Assembly (NCBI GenBank): GCA_964417725.1
Contig: CAYQIV010000006.1
Location: 1 to 64,000 of the forward strand
Reading direction: 5' to 3'
DNA from: SHZI01 sp964417725
Lineage (GTDB): Bacteria; Pseudomonadota; Gammaproteobacteria; Steroidobacterales; GCA-2729495
Length of the DNA: 64,000 nucleotides
Both the position numbers and the translations under genes were made by a program. Numbering within the stretch: the first letter of the stretch is position 1; each line of letters opens with the position of its first letter. Under the pieces are notes generated by a model. It made no database searches. It saw only the letters and a list, made by a program, of their open reading frames with translations, and was not told the origin of the DNA. Shown here piece after piece: positions 52,036-61,059 of the stretch.

Positions 52036-52923
52036 TTACTTGCCGGCCGCGGCGTGGCGCTGCTTCTCGTTGCCGCTGACCAGCGTGGCGTAGAGGTCGT
52101 TGGTGAAGTAGCGGGCCATGTCCATGATGGCCTTGTTACGCCGCAACAGCCAGTTGTAGCCGAGCACGGCCGGCACGGCCACCGCAAGACCGATGGCGGT
52201 CATGATCAAGGCCTCGCCGACGGGACCGGCGACCTTGTCGATGCTCGCCTGGCCGGCAATGCCGATGGCGATCAGGGCGTGGTAGATGCCCCACACCGTG
52301 CCGAACAGGCCGACGAACGGGGCCGTCGAACCCACCGATGCCAGGAACGAGAGGCCACGCTGCAGGTCGTTGTTGAGGCGCTCGACGTTGCGTTGCAGGT
52401 TGCCGCTGATCCAGTCCGACAGCGGCACGACGTCGGTCAGGCGACCTTCGTGGTGCTCGGTGGCCTTGAGCCCGCCATCGACGATGGCACGGAAGGCGTT
52501 GCCCTTGCCCGTCAGCTTCTTGGCGCTCTCGGTGAGCGAGTTGCCGCTCCAGAATTCCTTGTTCGCCTCGCGGGCCTGGCGCAGCAGGCGGGCCTGCTCC
52601 CACAGCTTGGTGAGGATGATGAACCACGAATACAGTGACATCAGCACGAGGATGATCAGGGTACCCTTGGCCACGGCATCGCCCTGGGCCCACAGCTGCT
52701 CGAGGCCGTAGGGGTTTTCGACGACGTCGGTCGTCGCCGCGGTCGTGGCGGCGGGAGCCGGCTCGAAGAGCATCTCCTCGCCGCCCAGGCCCTCGCCGAG
52801 TTCTCCCGGGCTGAGGCCCTGGTTCTCGAGATCGGCGCCCGCAGCCGGCTGCGTGGCGGGATCCAGCGCGGGTGTGCCCTCGGCTGCGGTGTTCTGTGCC
52901 AGCTGAATGTTCTCTCCTGCCAT
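52036..52923 (-). CDS. exbB: ExbB/TolQ/MotA-type proton-channel protein with long N-terminal extension
   Basis: 295 residues. The first ~65 are rich in Ala, Pro, Glu and Gly and probably disordered. Three membrane helices follow, at about 85-105 (TLIILVLMSLYSWFIILTKL), 195-220 (STAPFVGLFGTVWGIYHALIAIG) and 238-260 (ALIMTAIGLAVAVPAVLGYN). The helix 2-3 sequences are strongly conserved in the family. Forms the channel with ExbD and transmits force to TonB. Second in the operon after tonB. Confidence 0.94.
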   Translation of the reverse strand: MAGENIQLAQNTAAEGTPALDPATQPAAGADLENQGLSPGELGEGLGGEEMLFEPAPAATTAATTDVVENPYGLEQLWAQGDAVAKGTLIILVLMSLYSWFIILTKLWEQARLLRQAREANKEFWSGNSLTESAKKLTGKGNAFRAIVDGGLKATEHHEGRLTDVVPLSDWISGNLQRNVERLNNDLQRGLSFLASVGSTAPFVGLFGTVWGIYHALIAIGIAGQASIDKVAGPVGEALIMTAIGLAVAVPAVLGYNWLLRRNKAIMDMARYFTNDLYATLVSGNEKQRHAAAGK

Positions 52924-52984
52924 GACTCGCTCTACCTTGGTGATTGACTGGTTAAACGGGGTTGCGTGTGGTGTCTCGCCGGCC

Positions 52985-53611
52985 TCAGCCGGTGATCTTG
53001 AACGTGACCTTCACGATATGCCACTGGGCGACCGGCTTGCCGTCTTCGGTGCCCGGCGTGAAGCGCCAGGCGCGCAGGGCGTGCCTGAGGGCCGCCTCGT
53101 CGAGGCGCTTGTGGCCGCTGCTGGTCTGGATCTTGCCGTCGGCGACCTTGCCGTCCGTGCCCACGTAGACCTGCAACACCACCGAGCCTTCCTCGCCGAG
53201 GCGCCGCGACGTGGGTGGGTACTCGGGCTGGAAGCGCCGGCGGAAGCGCGGATCGATCTCGGGGGCCTTGCGGACCACGGCCTTGGGCGGCGGTGGCGCC
53301 ACCGGCCTCGGCTGATTGGTGACCTGCGTGATGGCGCGTGTCGGGGCCGAATCCACCGGCAGGTTGATCTGGATGTCGGGTGGCGGCACGTAGGGTGGCG
53401 GCGTCTCGATCTTGGGTGGCGGCGGTGGCGCCTCCTCTTCCTGCTCGACGATCTCGTCGATGATCTTGGTCTCGATCGGGCCGAAGACCCGCTCGACGAC
53501 CTGACGCGACAGGCTCGAGTTCAGCGCCCAGATCAAGATCACATGAAACACGACGATCAGGAGGAAGATCGTTCCACGCCGTGCGGCATACCCACTGTCG
53601 AAGCTATCCAT
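52985..53611 (-). CDS. tonB: TonB-family energy transducer
   Basis: 208 residues. One N-terminal membrane helix (GTIFLLIVVFHVILIWALN), then a Pro-rich spacer across the periplasm (about 60-115), then the C-terminal TonB domain (about 130-208) with PEYPPTSRRLGEEGSVVLQV and RLDEAALRHALRAWRFTPG. Carries inner-membrane energy to outer-membrane receptors. The start at MDSFDSGYAARRG is chosen because the frame upstream has no domain. First gene of the five-gene operon. Confidence 0.93.
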   Translation of the reverse strand: MDSFDSGYAARRGTIFLLIVVFHVILIWALNSSLSRQVVERVFGPIETKIIDEIVEQEEEAPPPPPKIETPPPYVPPPDIQINLPVDSAPTRAITQVTNQPRPVAPPPPKAVVRKAPEIDPRFRRRFQPEYPPTSRRLGEEGSVVLQVYVGTDGKVADGKIQTSSGHKRLDEAALRHALRAWRFTPGTEDGKPVAQWHIVKVTFKITG

Positions 53612-53993
53612 GAATCCCTGCTGCTGTCGCGCTACCCTGCCATTCCCTCGGCACCCTCGGCCGGCCTTCCATGGGCCATCGGTGAAGCCGCCGCCCTGTT
53701 GCGCCAAAAGCTGCCGCAGCACATCCCTCCATCACGGAGGGCCCGGCCACCGAACTGGTGAAACGGCTTGACGCCCTGGTTGCAGGATCCGGGTATTCCA
53801 GACTGGTGGGTGGCGATCGAAATCTCGTTATTTGCCATCCTCACCAGAACCCCCCGCTGGCCCGAGTCGCGCGAATTTACCCGAATTTTTCCTTGAATGC
53901 ACATCCCTGTCGTGGCGTCTGCCGGCCTGTGGACACTGCGTTCGACGGCGTAGACTATCGAGTCTGCTGGCTGCGCAAAGTTTCCACAGACAC
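53612..53993. other. Intergenic region with no clear gene
   Basis: 382 bases between the divergent starts of tonB and a small lipoprotein gene. Open frames on both strands here show no family resemblance. A part near 53820-53900 is more AT-rich than its surroundings and may hold the tonB promoter, but I could not pick a convincing one. On the plus strand TGGACA followed by TAGACT near 53929-53955 is a weak promoter candidate for the next gene. Confidence 0.5.
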
Positions 53994-54419
53994 ATGAATG
54001 AGCAGCCTCAATACCGCGTCTGGCGTGCCATTGCTGCCTGCCGGCATGGGTCGCGTGTCGGCCGGGTGCTGATCGTGATGGGCCTGTATGCATTGTCAAT
54101 CGGTGCATGTACGGATGTCGTCAACCCGGCTGCCGATTTCGACCGGCACCGCTACAGCCGGCTGGTGGTCCCGGCGGACCGCCCGGGAACGATCTGGTTC
54201 GACGTCATGTTTCCGCCGGCCTACCCGGCGGATGACCCGGTGGCGGAGGCCACGCGGCAGCGATGGCTGTCCGAATGGCTCACCCAGCGTCGCCTGTGCC
54301 CGGCGGGACATGCGGTGATGGCGCGGCGCGCCTTCCTTTACCTCGAAGACAATCCCGGGGGCTATCGGCAGCGCCAGGAAGTGCGCTGTGCCGCGGCCGG
54401 TGCGGGCCCGGGTGGCTGA
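53994..54419 (+). CDS. Small putative lipoprotein of unknown function
   Basis: 141 residues. A hydrophobic stretch (VGRVLIVMGLYALSIGAC) with a lipobox-like end suggests a lipoprotein; the ~20 residues before it are unusually long, so a later ATG at 54079 is possible. The mature part has no recognised domain: RLVVPADRPGTIWFDVMFPP, WLSEWLTQRRLCPAGHAVM and a C-terminal Cys. The paired Cys residues could form a disulfide. Faces the DUF192 gene tail to tail, 24 bases away. Confidence 0.6.
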   Translation: MNEQPQYRVWRAIAACRHGSRVGRVLIVMGLYALSIGACTDVVNPAADFDRHRYSRLVVPADRPGTIWFDVMFPPAYPADDPVAEATRQRWLSEWLTQRRLCPAGHAVMARRAFLYLEDNPGGYRQRQEVRCAAAGAGPGG

Positions 54420-54443
54420 TAGCCGGCCGGCGCCGCAAGGACC

Positions 54444-54926
54444 CTACTTCAGGTAGGCGTGGAGCAGGCGGCTGGCCGGTCCCACATTCCAGCGCCCGGC
54501 GAAACCCGCATTCATCTCGAGCACGGCAGCCACCGGCGCCGGTGCCGGGATCAGGTCGGTCGACAGCGCCGTGCCGGTGGCCACGCCGGCGACCCGGCCA
54601 TCACCGCCGATGAACAGGATGTCCAGCGGCAACGGGGTGTCCTTCATCCACATCACGACCTGCTGCTGCGGCTCGAAGCCGAAGTACATGCCCTCGAACT
54701 CGGCCATCGCCGTGACGTGCATCAGCCCCTGGTTGCGCTGGGCCGGCGTCCGCGCGAAGTACACATCGAGATGGAGGCAACGCCCCTGGTCGGTGGCGAG
54801 GACCAGGCCGCCGCGGGCGAAACCGGCAACCAGGAAGGCCGGCTCGAGCGCGCCCGCAGGGCTGCTGGCCAGCCAGAGGGCGCTGGCCAGCAGGGCGAAA
54901 CCGGGTGGCGTTCCGTGACGGGGCAT
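54444..54926 (-). CDS. DUF192-family exported protein
   Basis: 160 residues. A signal peptide (FALLASALWLASSPAGA) precedes a DUF192 domain: VYFARTPAQRNQGLMHV, EGMYFGFEPQQQVVMWMKDTPLPLDILFIG and AVLEMNAGFAGRWNVGPA. The function of DUF192 is not known. The ATG at 54926 begins a plausible signal peptide; the frame is open to 54974. Confidence 0.88.
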   Translation of the reverse strand: MPRHGTPPGFALLASALWLASSPAGALEPAFLVAGFARGGLVLATDQGRCLHLDVYFARTPAQRNQGLMHVTAMAEFEGMYFGFEPQQQVVMWMKDTPLPLDILFIGGDGRVAGVATGTALSTDLIPAPAPVAAVLEMNAGFAGRWNVGPASRLLHAYLK

Positions 54927-55054
54927 GAGCGGGGTACCCGGGTCCGTGGGATGACGGCGGCGATGGTAAGCCATCGGGCCGGGCGGTTCATTGCATGCCG
55001 GTGTCTTTGGCGGGAAGATGCCGCGACCGGATGGTGCCGTCGCTGGAGGGTGTC

Positions 55055-55651
55055 ATGGAGCCTAGCCCGGGGGCCGGGACCGCGCCGCGCTGTTTCTGCG
55101 AGGTCCGCGGGGCGGAGGGCGGCGGGTCGCCGCCAGAGATCCGTTACAACAGCCTGACGGGCCGCTGGGGCGACATGCTCGTGGCGGCCACGCCGGCAGG
55201 GGTCTGCAGCCTCGAGTTCTACGATGACGGCCGCCGCGAGGCGCTGGCGCGGCTTGCGGCGCGCTGGCCGGATGTCGAACTGCGCCCTGCGGTGCGCCCC
55301 ATCCGGCAGATCGGCCAGTTGCTGACGGCCGCCGGCGACGTGGCCGTGTCCCTGCACCTGCGCGGCACGGACTTCCAGGTGCAGGTCTGGAGGGCGCTGC
55401 TGGCGGTGCCCCGCGGCACGACCTGCACCTATGGTGACCTGGCGGTGCGGATCGGCCTGCCCCGTTCGGCGCGTGCCGTCGCCGGTGCGGTGGCCGCCAA
55501 CCCCGTCGCCCTGCTGGTGCCCTGTCACCGGGTCGTATGCCACGGGGGCAGCCTCGGCGGCTACCGCTGGGGGCCCTGGCGCAAGCTGGCGCTGCTCAAG
55601 GCCGAGGAGGCCGTCCTGCCGGGCGGCCAGCTGCCCGGCCTCGTGGCCTGA
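55055..55651 (+). CDS. ogt: Methylated-DNA--[protein]-cysteine S-methyltransferase
   Basis: 198 residues. Removes alkyl groups from O6-alkylguanine by transfer to its own Cys. The active-site motif is LVPCHRVV; TDFQVQVWRALLAVPRGTT and TYGDLAVRIGLPRSARAVAGAVAANP form the DNA-binding helix-turn-helix and arginine finger. No Ada N-terminal domain is present. GGAGG precedes the ATG at good spacing. Stand-alone gene; no SOS box noticed. Confidence 0.93.
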   Translation: MEPSPGAGTAPRCFCEVRGAEGGGSPPEIRYNSLTGRWGDMLVAATPAGVCSLEFYDDGRREALARLAARWPDVELRPAVRPIRQIGQLLTAAGDVAVSLHLRGTDFQVQVWRALLAVPRGTTCTYGDLAVRIGLPRSARAVAGAVAANPVALLVPCHRVVCHGGSLGGYRWGPWRKLALLKAEEAVLPGGQLPGLVA

Positions 55652-55773
55652 ATGCCGCAGGCGACGCTGCGGCCCCGGAACTGTGAATCGCGGCGTGGCG
55701 GCAAGCGGGACCGGGCGGTTACCGTCGCGGCTGGCCATGGTCGCGGTTCGGCCTGCGCTTCGAGGGCGGCGTC

Positions 55774-56991
55774 TTGAGTCTGGATATTCACCAGCACCTG
55801 AGTGCATTGAGCAGCGACAAGGGCCGGCCGGGTGCGTCGCGGCTGCATTTCGGCGACTTCCTCGAGCCGGATTTCCGGCGCCTGTATGCCGAGGCTCACT
55901 ACCCGCGCACCAGGCCGCTGCTGATCACCGCCGGCGTGCTCGTCGCGATCGCCGTGGTGGCAGCGGTCGGCCATGCGAGCCTGAGCTGGATGACGGCCGC
56001 ATTCACCATGGGGATCCTGCTGCCGACGCTGCTGCTGACCCTGGTGCTGTCCTATCGCGAGCATTCGCATGAGGGGTATCACCACGGCCTGGCGCTGACC
56101 GCGTTCTGGGTCGGGCTGGTCTGCACCTCGCTGACGATCCGCGGCAGTCTCTACGGCGCACCGTATTACTTCGGCGCCGAGGTCGCCTGGATCTTCGTCG
56201 TCTGGCTGGTCCTCGGTCTGCGCTTCCGGCATGCCGCGGTGACGGCGATCGGTGTCTCGCTCATTTATGTGTGGGGCATGCTCGAATGGGACTTTCCGTT
56301 TGCTGAACTGGTGTTCTGCAGCGTGACGCTGCTGGTGGTCAACATCGTCGGTGCGTCCGGTTGCTACCAGCTCGAATCGGCGGTGCGCAATGCCTTCCTG
56401 GAGTCGCGCAAGCTCAATGAACTCGCCGAGCGCGACGGCCTGACCGGGCTCTACAACCGGCGCCATTTCGATGCGTTGATGCAGAAGGTCTGGCGCCAGT
56501 CGCGTCGCGACCAGACCCAGTTCACCCTGATGCTCCTCGATATCGATCACTTCAAGGCCTACAACGATCTCTATGGGCACCAGGCCGGCGACGACGCCAT
56601 GAAGCAGGTCGCCGATGCCATCCGGCACTGCGCACAGCGGCCGCTGGATTTCGCGGCGCGCTATGGCGGCGAGGAGTTCGCCCTGGTGCTTTATGGTCCG
56701 GCGCAGGATGCCGGGCGGGAGATTGCCGGGCAGCTTCGTCAGGCCGTCGAGATGATGCAGATCCCGCACGCCGATTCGGCGACCGGGCCGTGGCTGACGA
56801 TCAGCATCGGTGTGGCCATCATCAGCCCCGGGGCCGAGCGCAGCCTCGCCGGGGCGATCCAGCTTGCCGACGAGGCGCTGTACCAGGCCAAGGAAGAAGG
56901 TCGCAATCGGGTCGTCGTCAAGGAATCGCGCCTCGCCCACATCCAGACCGGGCGTTTCCGTGCCGGCCGGGCCGGCGCCGGCACCGTCTGA
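55774..56991 (+). CDS. Membrane-bound GGDEF diguanylate cyclase
   Basis: 405 residues. Six hydrophobic segments (about 50-205) precede a GGDEF domain (about 225-390) with DGLTGLYNRRHFD, DIDHFKAYNDLYGHQAGD and an intact active site GGEEF. The inhibitory RxxD site five residues before GGEEF is absent (DFAA stands there), so product inhibition of that type is unlikely. It should make cyclic di-GMP in response to a membrane signal. The TTG start has GAGGGCGGC upstream; no closer ATG fits. Confidence 0.9.
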   Translation: MSLDIHQHLSALSSDKGRPGASRLHFGDFLEPDFRRLYAEAHYPRTRPLLITAGVLVAIAVVAAVGHASLSWMTAAFTMGILLPTLLLTLVLSYREHSHEGYHHGLALTAFWVGLVCTSLTIRGSLYGAPYYFGAEVAWIFVVWLVLGLRFRHAAVTAIGVSLIYVWGMLEWDFPFAELVFCSVTLLVVNIVGASGCYQLESAVRNAFLESRKLNELAERDGLTGLYNRRHFDALMQKVWRQSRRDQTQFTLMLLDIDHFKAYNDLYGHQAGDDAMKQVADAIRHCAQRPLDFAARYGGEEFALVLYGPAQDAGREIAGQLRQAVEMMQIPHADSATGPWLTISIGVAIISPGAERSLAGAIQLADEALYQAKEEGRNRVVVKESRLAHIQTGRFRAGRAGAGTV

Positions 56992-57084
56992 GTGACACCT
57001 CGTCCGGCGCCTCCCTTGCGCCGGTCGTGCGGAGCGGTAAAGGTAGCGGGGCACGGTCCCCGTGTCCTCAAAGGTTCCAGTGAG

Positions 57085-57996
57085 ATGAGTCACCGCCCGC
57101 GGCGTCTGGTCTATGTGCATGGTGTGCGCGCCAAGCCCCCCCCGGAGGTTCACCGCGAACTCGTCTGGCGCTGCCTCGTCGAGGGGGTGCGCCGCGCCGA
57201 CCCGGCTGTGGCACGCCAAATGGCCGGCGCAGGCGACGTCCTCGATCTGGTGTCGTGGAGCCACCTGTTCTACCCGGCTTACCGCGACCCGGCGCTGGAC
57301 GCCGGCGGCCTGGCCGCCCTGCTCGCCAACGATGCACCGGCACGCGATGCCATCCAGCCGGTGTCCGGCCTGGCGTGGCGCGCGCGCTATTGGGCCAACC
57401 GCGCCGGCGACCGCCTGCCCTGGCTGATCCGCCTGCTTGCCAGCCGCAACATGCGCATCAACCTGGCCGAGACAGCGCGCTACCTCGAAGATGACAGGGG
57501 TGTCGCGAGCCAGATCCGGGCATTGCTGGCCAGCGCGCTGCAACGCGCCTGGCGGGCGCGGGCCAGCGTGCTGCTCATGGCCCACAGCCTCGGCTCGGTG
57601 ATCGCCTGGGACACGCTGCGGCAGCTCGATCGCGCGACGGGGGAGTCAAGCGGACCGGTGGACCTCTTCCTGACGCTCGGCAGCCCGCTCGGCAATCGCT
57701 ACATCCGTCGGCGCATCGACAGCGCCGGCGCCGCGCCCTATCCGCGCACCATCCGCCGCTGGGCCAACGTCGTTGCACTCGGCGACCAGACGGCGCTCGG
57801 TCGCCGCCTTGCCGACGAGTTCCGTGGCATGCGCGAGCGGGGCCTCGTCGATGAAATCACCGACACGCTGGATGTCGTCAATCCGTTCTGCGATGACGAT
57901 GGCCTCAACGTGCACAAGTGTTACGGATACTTCGTCAACAAGGCCACCGGCGCCGCCGTCGCCCGCTGGTGGCGCGACGGCACGCCGGCGCGTTGA
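57085..57996 (+). CDS. Alpha/beta-hydrolase-fold protein of unknown substrate
   Basis: 303 residues. YVHGVRAKPPP at the N-terminus resembles the oxyanion strand. The nucleophile elbow reads MAHSLGSVIAWDTL (A-H-S-L-G). DLFLTLGSPLGN, ANVVALGDQTALG and a later NVHKCYGYF with His complete a likely Ser-Asp-His triad. Similar to lipase-like proteins without signal peptides. No close family recognised. Stands alone between a cyclase and the convergent OmpA-type gene. Confidence 0.78.
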   Translation: MSHRPRRLVYVHGVRAKPPPEVHRELVWRCLVEGVRRADPAVARQMAGAGDVLDLVSWSHLFYPAYRDPALDAGGLAALLANDAPARDAIQPVSGLAWRARYWANRAGDRLPWLIRLLASRNMRINLAETARYLEDDRGVASQIRALLASALQRAWRARASVLLMAHSLGSVIAWDTLRQLDRATGESSGPVDLFLTLGSPLGNRYIRRRIDSAGAAPYPRTIRRWANVVALGDQTALGRRLADEFRGMRERGLVDEITDTLDVVNPFCDDDGLNVHKCYGYFVNKATGAAVARWWRDGTPAR

Positions 57997-58024
57997 GCGG
58001 AGTGCCGCCCGCGCCCCGGCGCTT

Positions 58025-59485
58025 CTACTGAAGCCACGTGGCCGGGTCGGGGGTGATGAGGATGTCGATGCGGCGGTTGCGCGCCCGGCCTTCTGCGCTG
58101 TCGTTGCTGGCCACCGGTTGTGACTCCCCGTGACCCACCGATTCGACGTGGCCACCGGCACGCTGGATGGGTGGGGCGAGCTGGCGTTGCACCGTCATGG
58201 CCCGCGTTTCCGACAGGCGCACGTTGGCGCGGTCGTCACCGGTCGAATCGGTGTGCCCCTCGACGACGATGGAAGCGCGCGGGAACATGGCCAGTGCCTG
58301 GATGGCCTTGTCCAGCAGAGGGGCGCTGCGCGGGTCCAGTTCCGCCGAGCCCGGGCGGAACGATAACCCGTGGAGCCGCAGGATGATGCGGCCGGACGCC
58401 TGGAGCACGCTGCCCTCGTCGCGGCCGAACATCGCCTCGAGGCTGGCCAGCAGGTCGCGCTGGCGCTGACGGGCCTCGAGGGTCATGACCAGCCGTTCGC
58501 GTTCGGCGGCGGCACCGCCGAGGCGTTGGTCGAGCTCGCGCAGCTCTTCTTCGAGCCCGGCGATCTGGCGGTCGCGTTCGGCGACTTCACGTTCGAGCAT
58601 CGCGACCCGTTCGCCGAGCGCGCGCGCATCGGCGAGCAGCTGCCGGGCCGCCGCGGGGTTGCCGATGATCCGGCGCGGACCCAGACCGGCGGCAGCGGCC
58701 GTGTCGCTGAGGGTCTGGTCGAGGTCGAGCAGGACCTGCTCGCTGCTGGCGCCCCCCCGACGCAGTTCATCGGCCACGCCGGCGAGACCGATGGCCTGGC
58801 GGGCGGCCCGTTCGGCATCGCGGATTGCGGGCAGGGCGTCTTCAGGGGTGCGGCGTGCGGCTGCCAGTGCGGCGTCGGCCGCCGCCTGCAGCTGACGGGC
58901 CCGGTCGTAGGTCAGTGGGACGAGCCGGGCGGCACGGGCCCGCTCGGCATCCCGCATCAATCCCCAGACCGGGGCCAGATGCTGCGCGCGAACGGCCTGG
59001 AGTTCGGCGTCGGCGTACAGGGCAGAGGCCTGGATGCCGAGGGCGGTGGCGGCGCGCGCATCGCCCCGTTCCAGCTTGCGGGCGGCATCGAGGAGCCGTT
59101 GCTCCGCCTTTTTCCACTGCGCGGGCGCGCGGTGCCAGGCCTCCGCATCGCGTGCGGCCGCGCGGTTGGCCAGCGCGTCCAGAAGCAGCGGCCGTGCCCG
59201 TGCCGACTGTGCTGCCGCATCGCGAAAGTGCGTCGCCGCCTCGTCGAGCAGGGTGTCGATGCGCGGGTCGGCCGGGTCCGTGTCCCGTTGTCGTCGTGCC
59301 GCGTCGAGGGCCTTGACGCCTGCGGCATAGCCGAGTGGCGACAGTTGCGGCGCCCCGGCCGCCTCGGCCGCCTCGCGCAGCGCAGCGGTCCGCGACAGTG
59401 CGGTGCCCGTGTCAGGTGCGGCATGGAGGGCTGCCATGAGGACGAGAAGGGCGGCAGCAGCCGCAGTCCGGCGAGCGTGGCTCAT
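58025..59485 (-). CDS. OmpA-family protein with helical N-terminal domain
   Basis: 486 residues. A signal peptide (RRTAAAAALLVLMAALHA) precedes a long Ala/Arg-rich helical region (about 35-260, similar to DUF4398 at its start), a coiled coil (about 285-345, EREVAERDRQIAGLEEELRELDQRL region) and a C-terminal OmpA peptidoglycan-binding domain (about 365-480) with EGHTDSTGDDRANVRLSETRA and NRRIDI. It probably bridges peptidoglycan and another envelope part. An ATG 7 codons upstream is an alternative. Confidence 0.9.
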   Translation of the reverse strand: MSHARRTAAAAALLVLMAALHAAPDTGTALSRTAALREAAEAAGAPQLSPLGYAAGVKALDAARRQRDTDPADPRIDTLLDEAATHFRDAAAQSARARPLLLDALANRAAARDAEAWHRAPAQWKKAEQRLLDAARKLERGDARAATALGIQASALYADAELQAVRAQHLAPVWGLMRDAERARAARLVPLTYDRARQLQAAADAALAAARRTPEDALPAIRDAERAARQAIGLAGVADELRRGGASSEQVLLDLDQTLSDTAAAAGLGPRRIIGNPAAARQLLADARALGERVAMLEREVAERDRQIAGLEEELRELDQRLGGAAAERERLVMTLEARQRQRDLLASLEAMFGRDEGSVLQASGRIILRLHGLSFRPGSAELDPRSAPLLDKAIQALAMFPRASIVVEGHTDSTGDDRANVRLSETRAMTVQRQLAPPIQRAGGHVESVGHGESQPVASNDSAEGRARNRRIDILITPDPATWLQ

Positions 59486-59541
59486 GTTTTCTGTGGACTC
59501 CTTCACAGCGGTGGCGCTCCGCCTGGCCTACCGTGTGGGCC

Positions 59542-59739
59542 ATGGCGGCAAGGTACTACACGAGGTTCCTGCTGGGTTCCGGCGAACCGGGATACACCGA
59601 CGAATATAGCGGTGTGGTCGAGGTGAGTCACGGTATCGAGCAGGTGCTGGAGCCCGCCGAGATCGAGGCGATGCTGGCACGGAATTTCCATTGCGAAAGC
59701 GATGAAGTGCGGGTCCTCAACTGGTCCCGGGTGCATTGA
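59542..59739 (+). CDS. Small conserved-looking protein of unknown function
   Basis: 65 residues: MAARYYTRFLLGSGEPGYTD at the start and ARNFHCESDEVRVLNWSRVH at the end, with an acidic middle. No domain recognised. Codon use fits the genome, and a strong terminator follows the gene, which supports that it is expressed. Divergent from the OmpA-type gene with 56 bases between starts. An ATG three codons earlier (59533) is possible. Confidence 0.6.
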   Translation: MAARYYTRFLLGSGEPGYTDEYSGVVEVSHGIEQVLEPAEIEAMLARNFHCESDEVRVLNWSRVH

Positions 59740-59797
59740 ACGACACGGCAGGCCCGCCCACGGATTCAACGGTTTCTTCATGACTTCCCCCTGATTC

Positions 59798-59824
59798 GCC
59801 CGGCCTTTGGCCGGGCCTTTTTTT
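59798..59824 (+). terminator. Rho-independent terminator
   Basis: GCCCGGCC-TTT-GGCCGGGC, a perfect 8-base GC stem, followed by C and seven T. It ends transcription of the small gene at 59542-59739, before lipA. Confidence 0.9.
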
Positions 59825-60021
59825 CTCACGGGGTCGGGGATGAATGATCGGTCTTCACGGCCACGGTGCCTCGACCTTGCGGTGACCGCCCGGTCTCCCT
59901 GCCCGCCACGGCGCGGTGCGGGACCGCTCGGCAACCCTCGTTCCGGCAGCATGGGGTTTGCTGGCCGTGCCGGGGGCTGCATGCGAGAATCCCGCATCCC
60001 GGTTCCCATGACACCGTTTCA

Positions 60022-61059
60022 ATGAGTCATTTCAAGGGCATCCCCATCGACAGCGGGACGCGTTACGTCACGCCAGCCGGCCACAGCGCGATCCGCGATG
60101 GCATCAAGGCGCGCCGTGGGCGTGCCGTGGTGGATGAGGGCGCCGGCCGCAAGCCGGACTGGCTGCGCATCCGCATCCCCGGCAGCGGACACTATGCGAA
60201 GGTCCGCGATGTGGTGCACACCCACCGACTGGCGACCGTCTGCGAGGAATCGCATTGTCCGAACATCGCCGAGTGCTGGAATGCCGGCACCGCGACGCTG
60301 ATGCTGATGGGCGCCGTGTGCACGCGCGCCTGCCGCTTTTGTGCCGTGGACACCGGCAACCCGCACGGCTGGCTGGACCCCGCCGAGCCGGAGAATGCCG
60401 CGCGTTCCGTGGCCCTGATGAAGCTGCGCCATGTGGTCCTGACATCGGTCGACCGGGATGACCTGCCCGATGGCGGGGCACGGCACTATGCCGATTGCAT
60501 CGGCGCCATCCGGGCGCGCAACCCGCACACCGCCATCGAGGTGCTGACCCCCGATTTCGCCGGGTGCACGGCGGCGGTGGCAACCGTCGCGACGGCCGGT
60601 GTCGCGGTCTATGCGCACAATATCGAGACGGTCGAGCGGCTGACGCCCGACGTGCGCGATCCTCGCGCAGGGTATGCGCAGTCGCTGCGGGTCCTGGCGG
60701 TGGCGCGCGAGACCGCTCCCGGCGTGCTGACCAAGAGCAGCCTGATGCTCGGCCTCGGCGAGACAGCCGACGAGATCAGCCAGGCGATGGACGATCTCCG
60801 GGCACATGGCGTGGACATCCTCACGCTCGGACAATACCTGCGGCCCACCCGCAACCACCTGCCGGTGCGCCGGTATGTGGCGCCGGCCGAATTCGTGGCA
60901 TGGCGTGAGGCGGGGTTGTCGCGCGGATTCCGCGAAGTCGTCGCCGGGCCGCTGGTGCGTTCGAGCTACCGCGCCGAGCGTGCGCTCGACGGCAACAATG
61001 TCGGTCTGGCCGGCACGGCCGCGCCGCGGGTGGTGGCAGGTGGCGTGACCAATGACTGA
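60022..61059 (+). CDS. lipA: Lipoyl synthase
   Basis: 345 residues. Radical-SAM enzyme that inserts two sulfurs into octanoyl groups. Both clusters are visible: the auxiliary cluster motif C-x4-C-x5-C in CEESHCPNIAEC and the radical-SAM motif CTRACRFC. The C-terminal Ser near RSSYRAE is the auxiliary-cluster serine. SLMLGLGE and LGQYLRPTRNHLPV are family marks. The octanoyltransferase lipB, often a neighbour, is not in the window. Overlaps sohB by 8 bases. Confidence 0.97.
   Translation: MSHFKGIPIDSGTRYVTPAGHSAIRDGIKARRGRAVVDEGAGRKPDWLRIRIPGSGHYAKVRDVVHTHRLATVCEESHCPNIAECWNAGTATLMLMGAVCTRACRFCAVDTGNPHGWLDPAEPENAARSVALMKLRHVVLTSVDRDDLPDGGARHYADCIGAIRARNPHTAIEVLTPDFAGCTAAVATVATAGVAVYAHNIETVERLTPDVRDPRAGYAQSLRVLAVARETAPGVLTKSSLMLGLGETADEISQAMDDLRAHGVDILTLGQYLRPTRNHLPVRRYVAPAEFVAWREAGLSRGFREVVAGPLVRSSYRAERALDGNNVGLAGTAAPRVVAGGVTND

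Noticed and set aside
53632..54108. 158-codon minus-strand frame between tonB and the small lipoprotein
   Set aside because: No domain, unusual composition, and overlap with the start of the lipoprotein gene; treated as intergenic.
59807..60025. 72-codon frame upstream of lipA
   Set aside because: It starts inside a terminator stem and lacks any recognisable composition or ribosome site.
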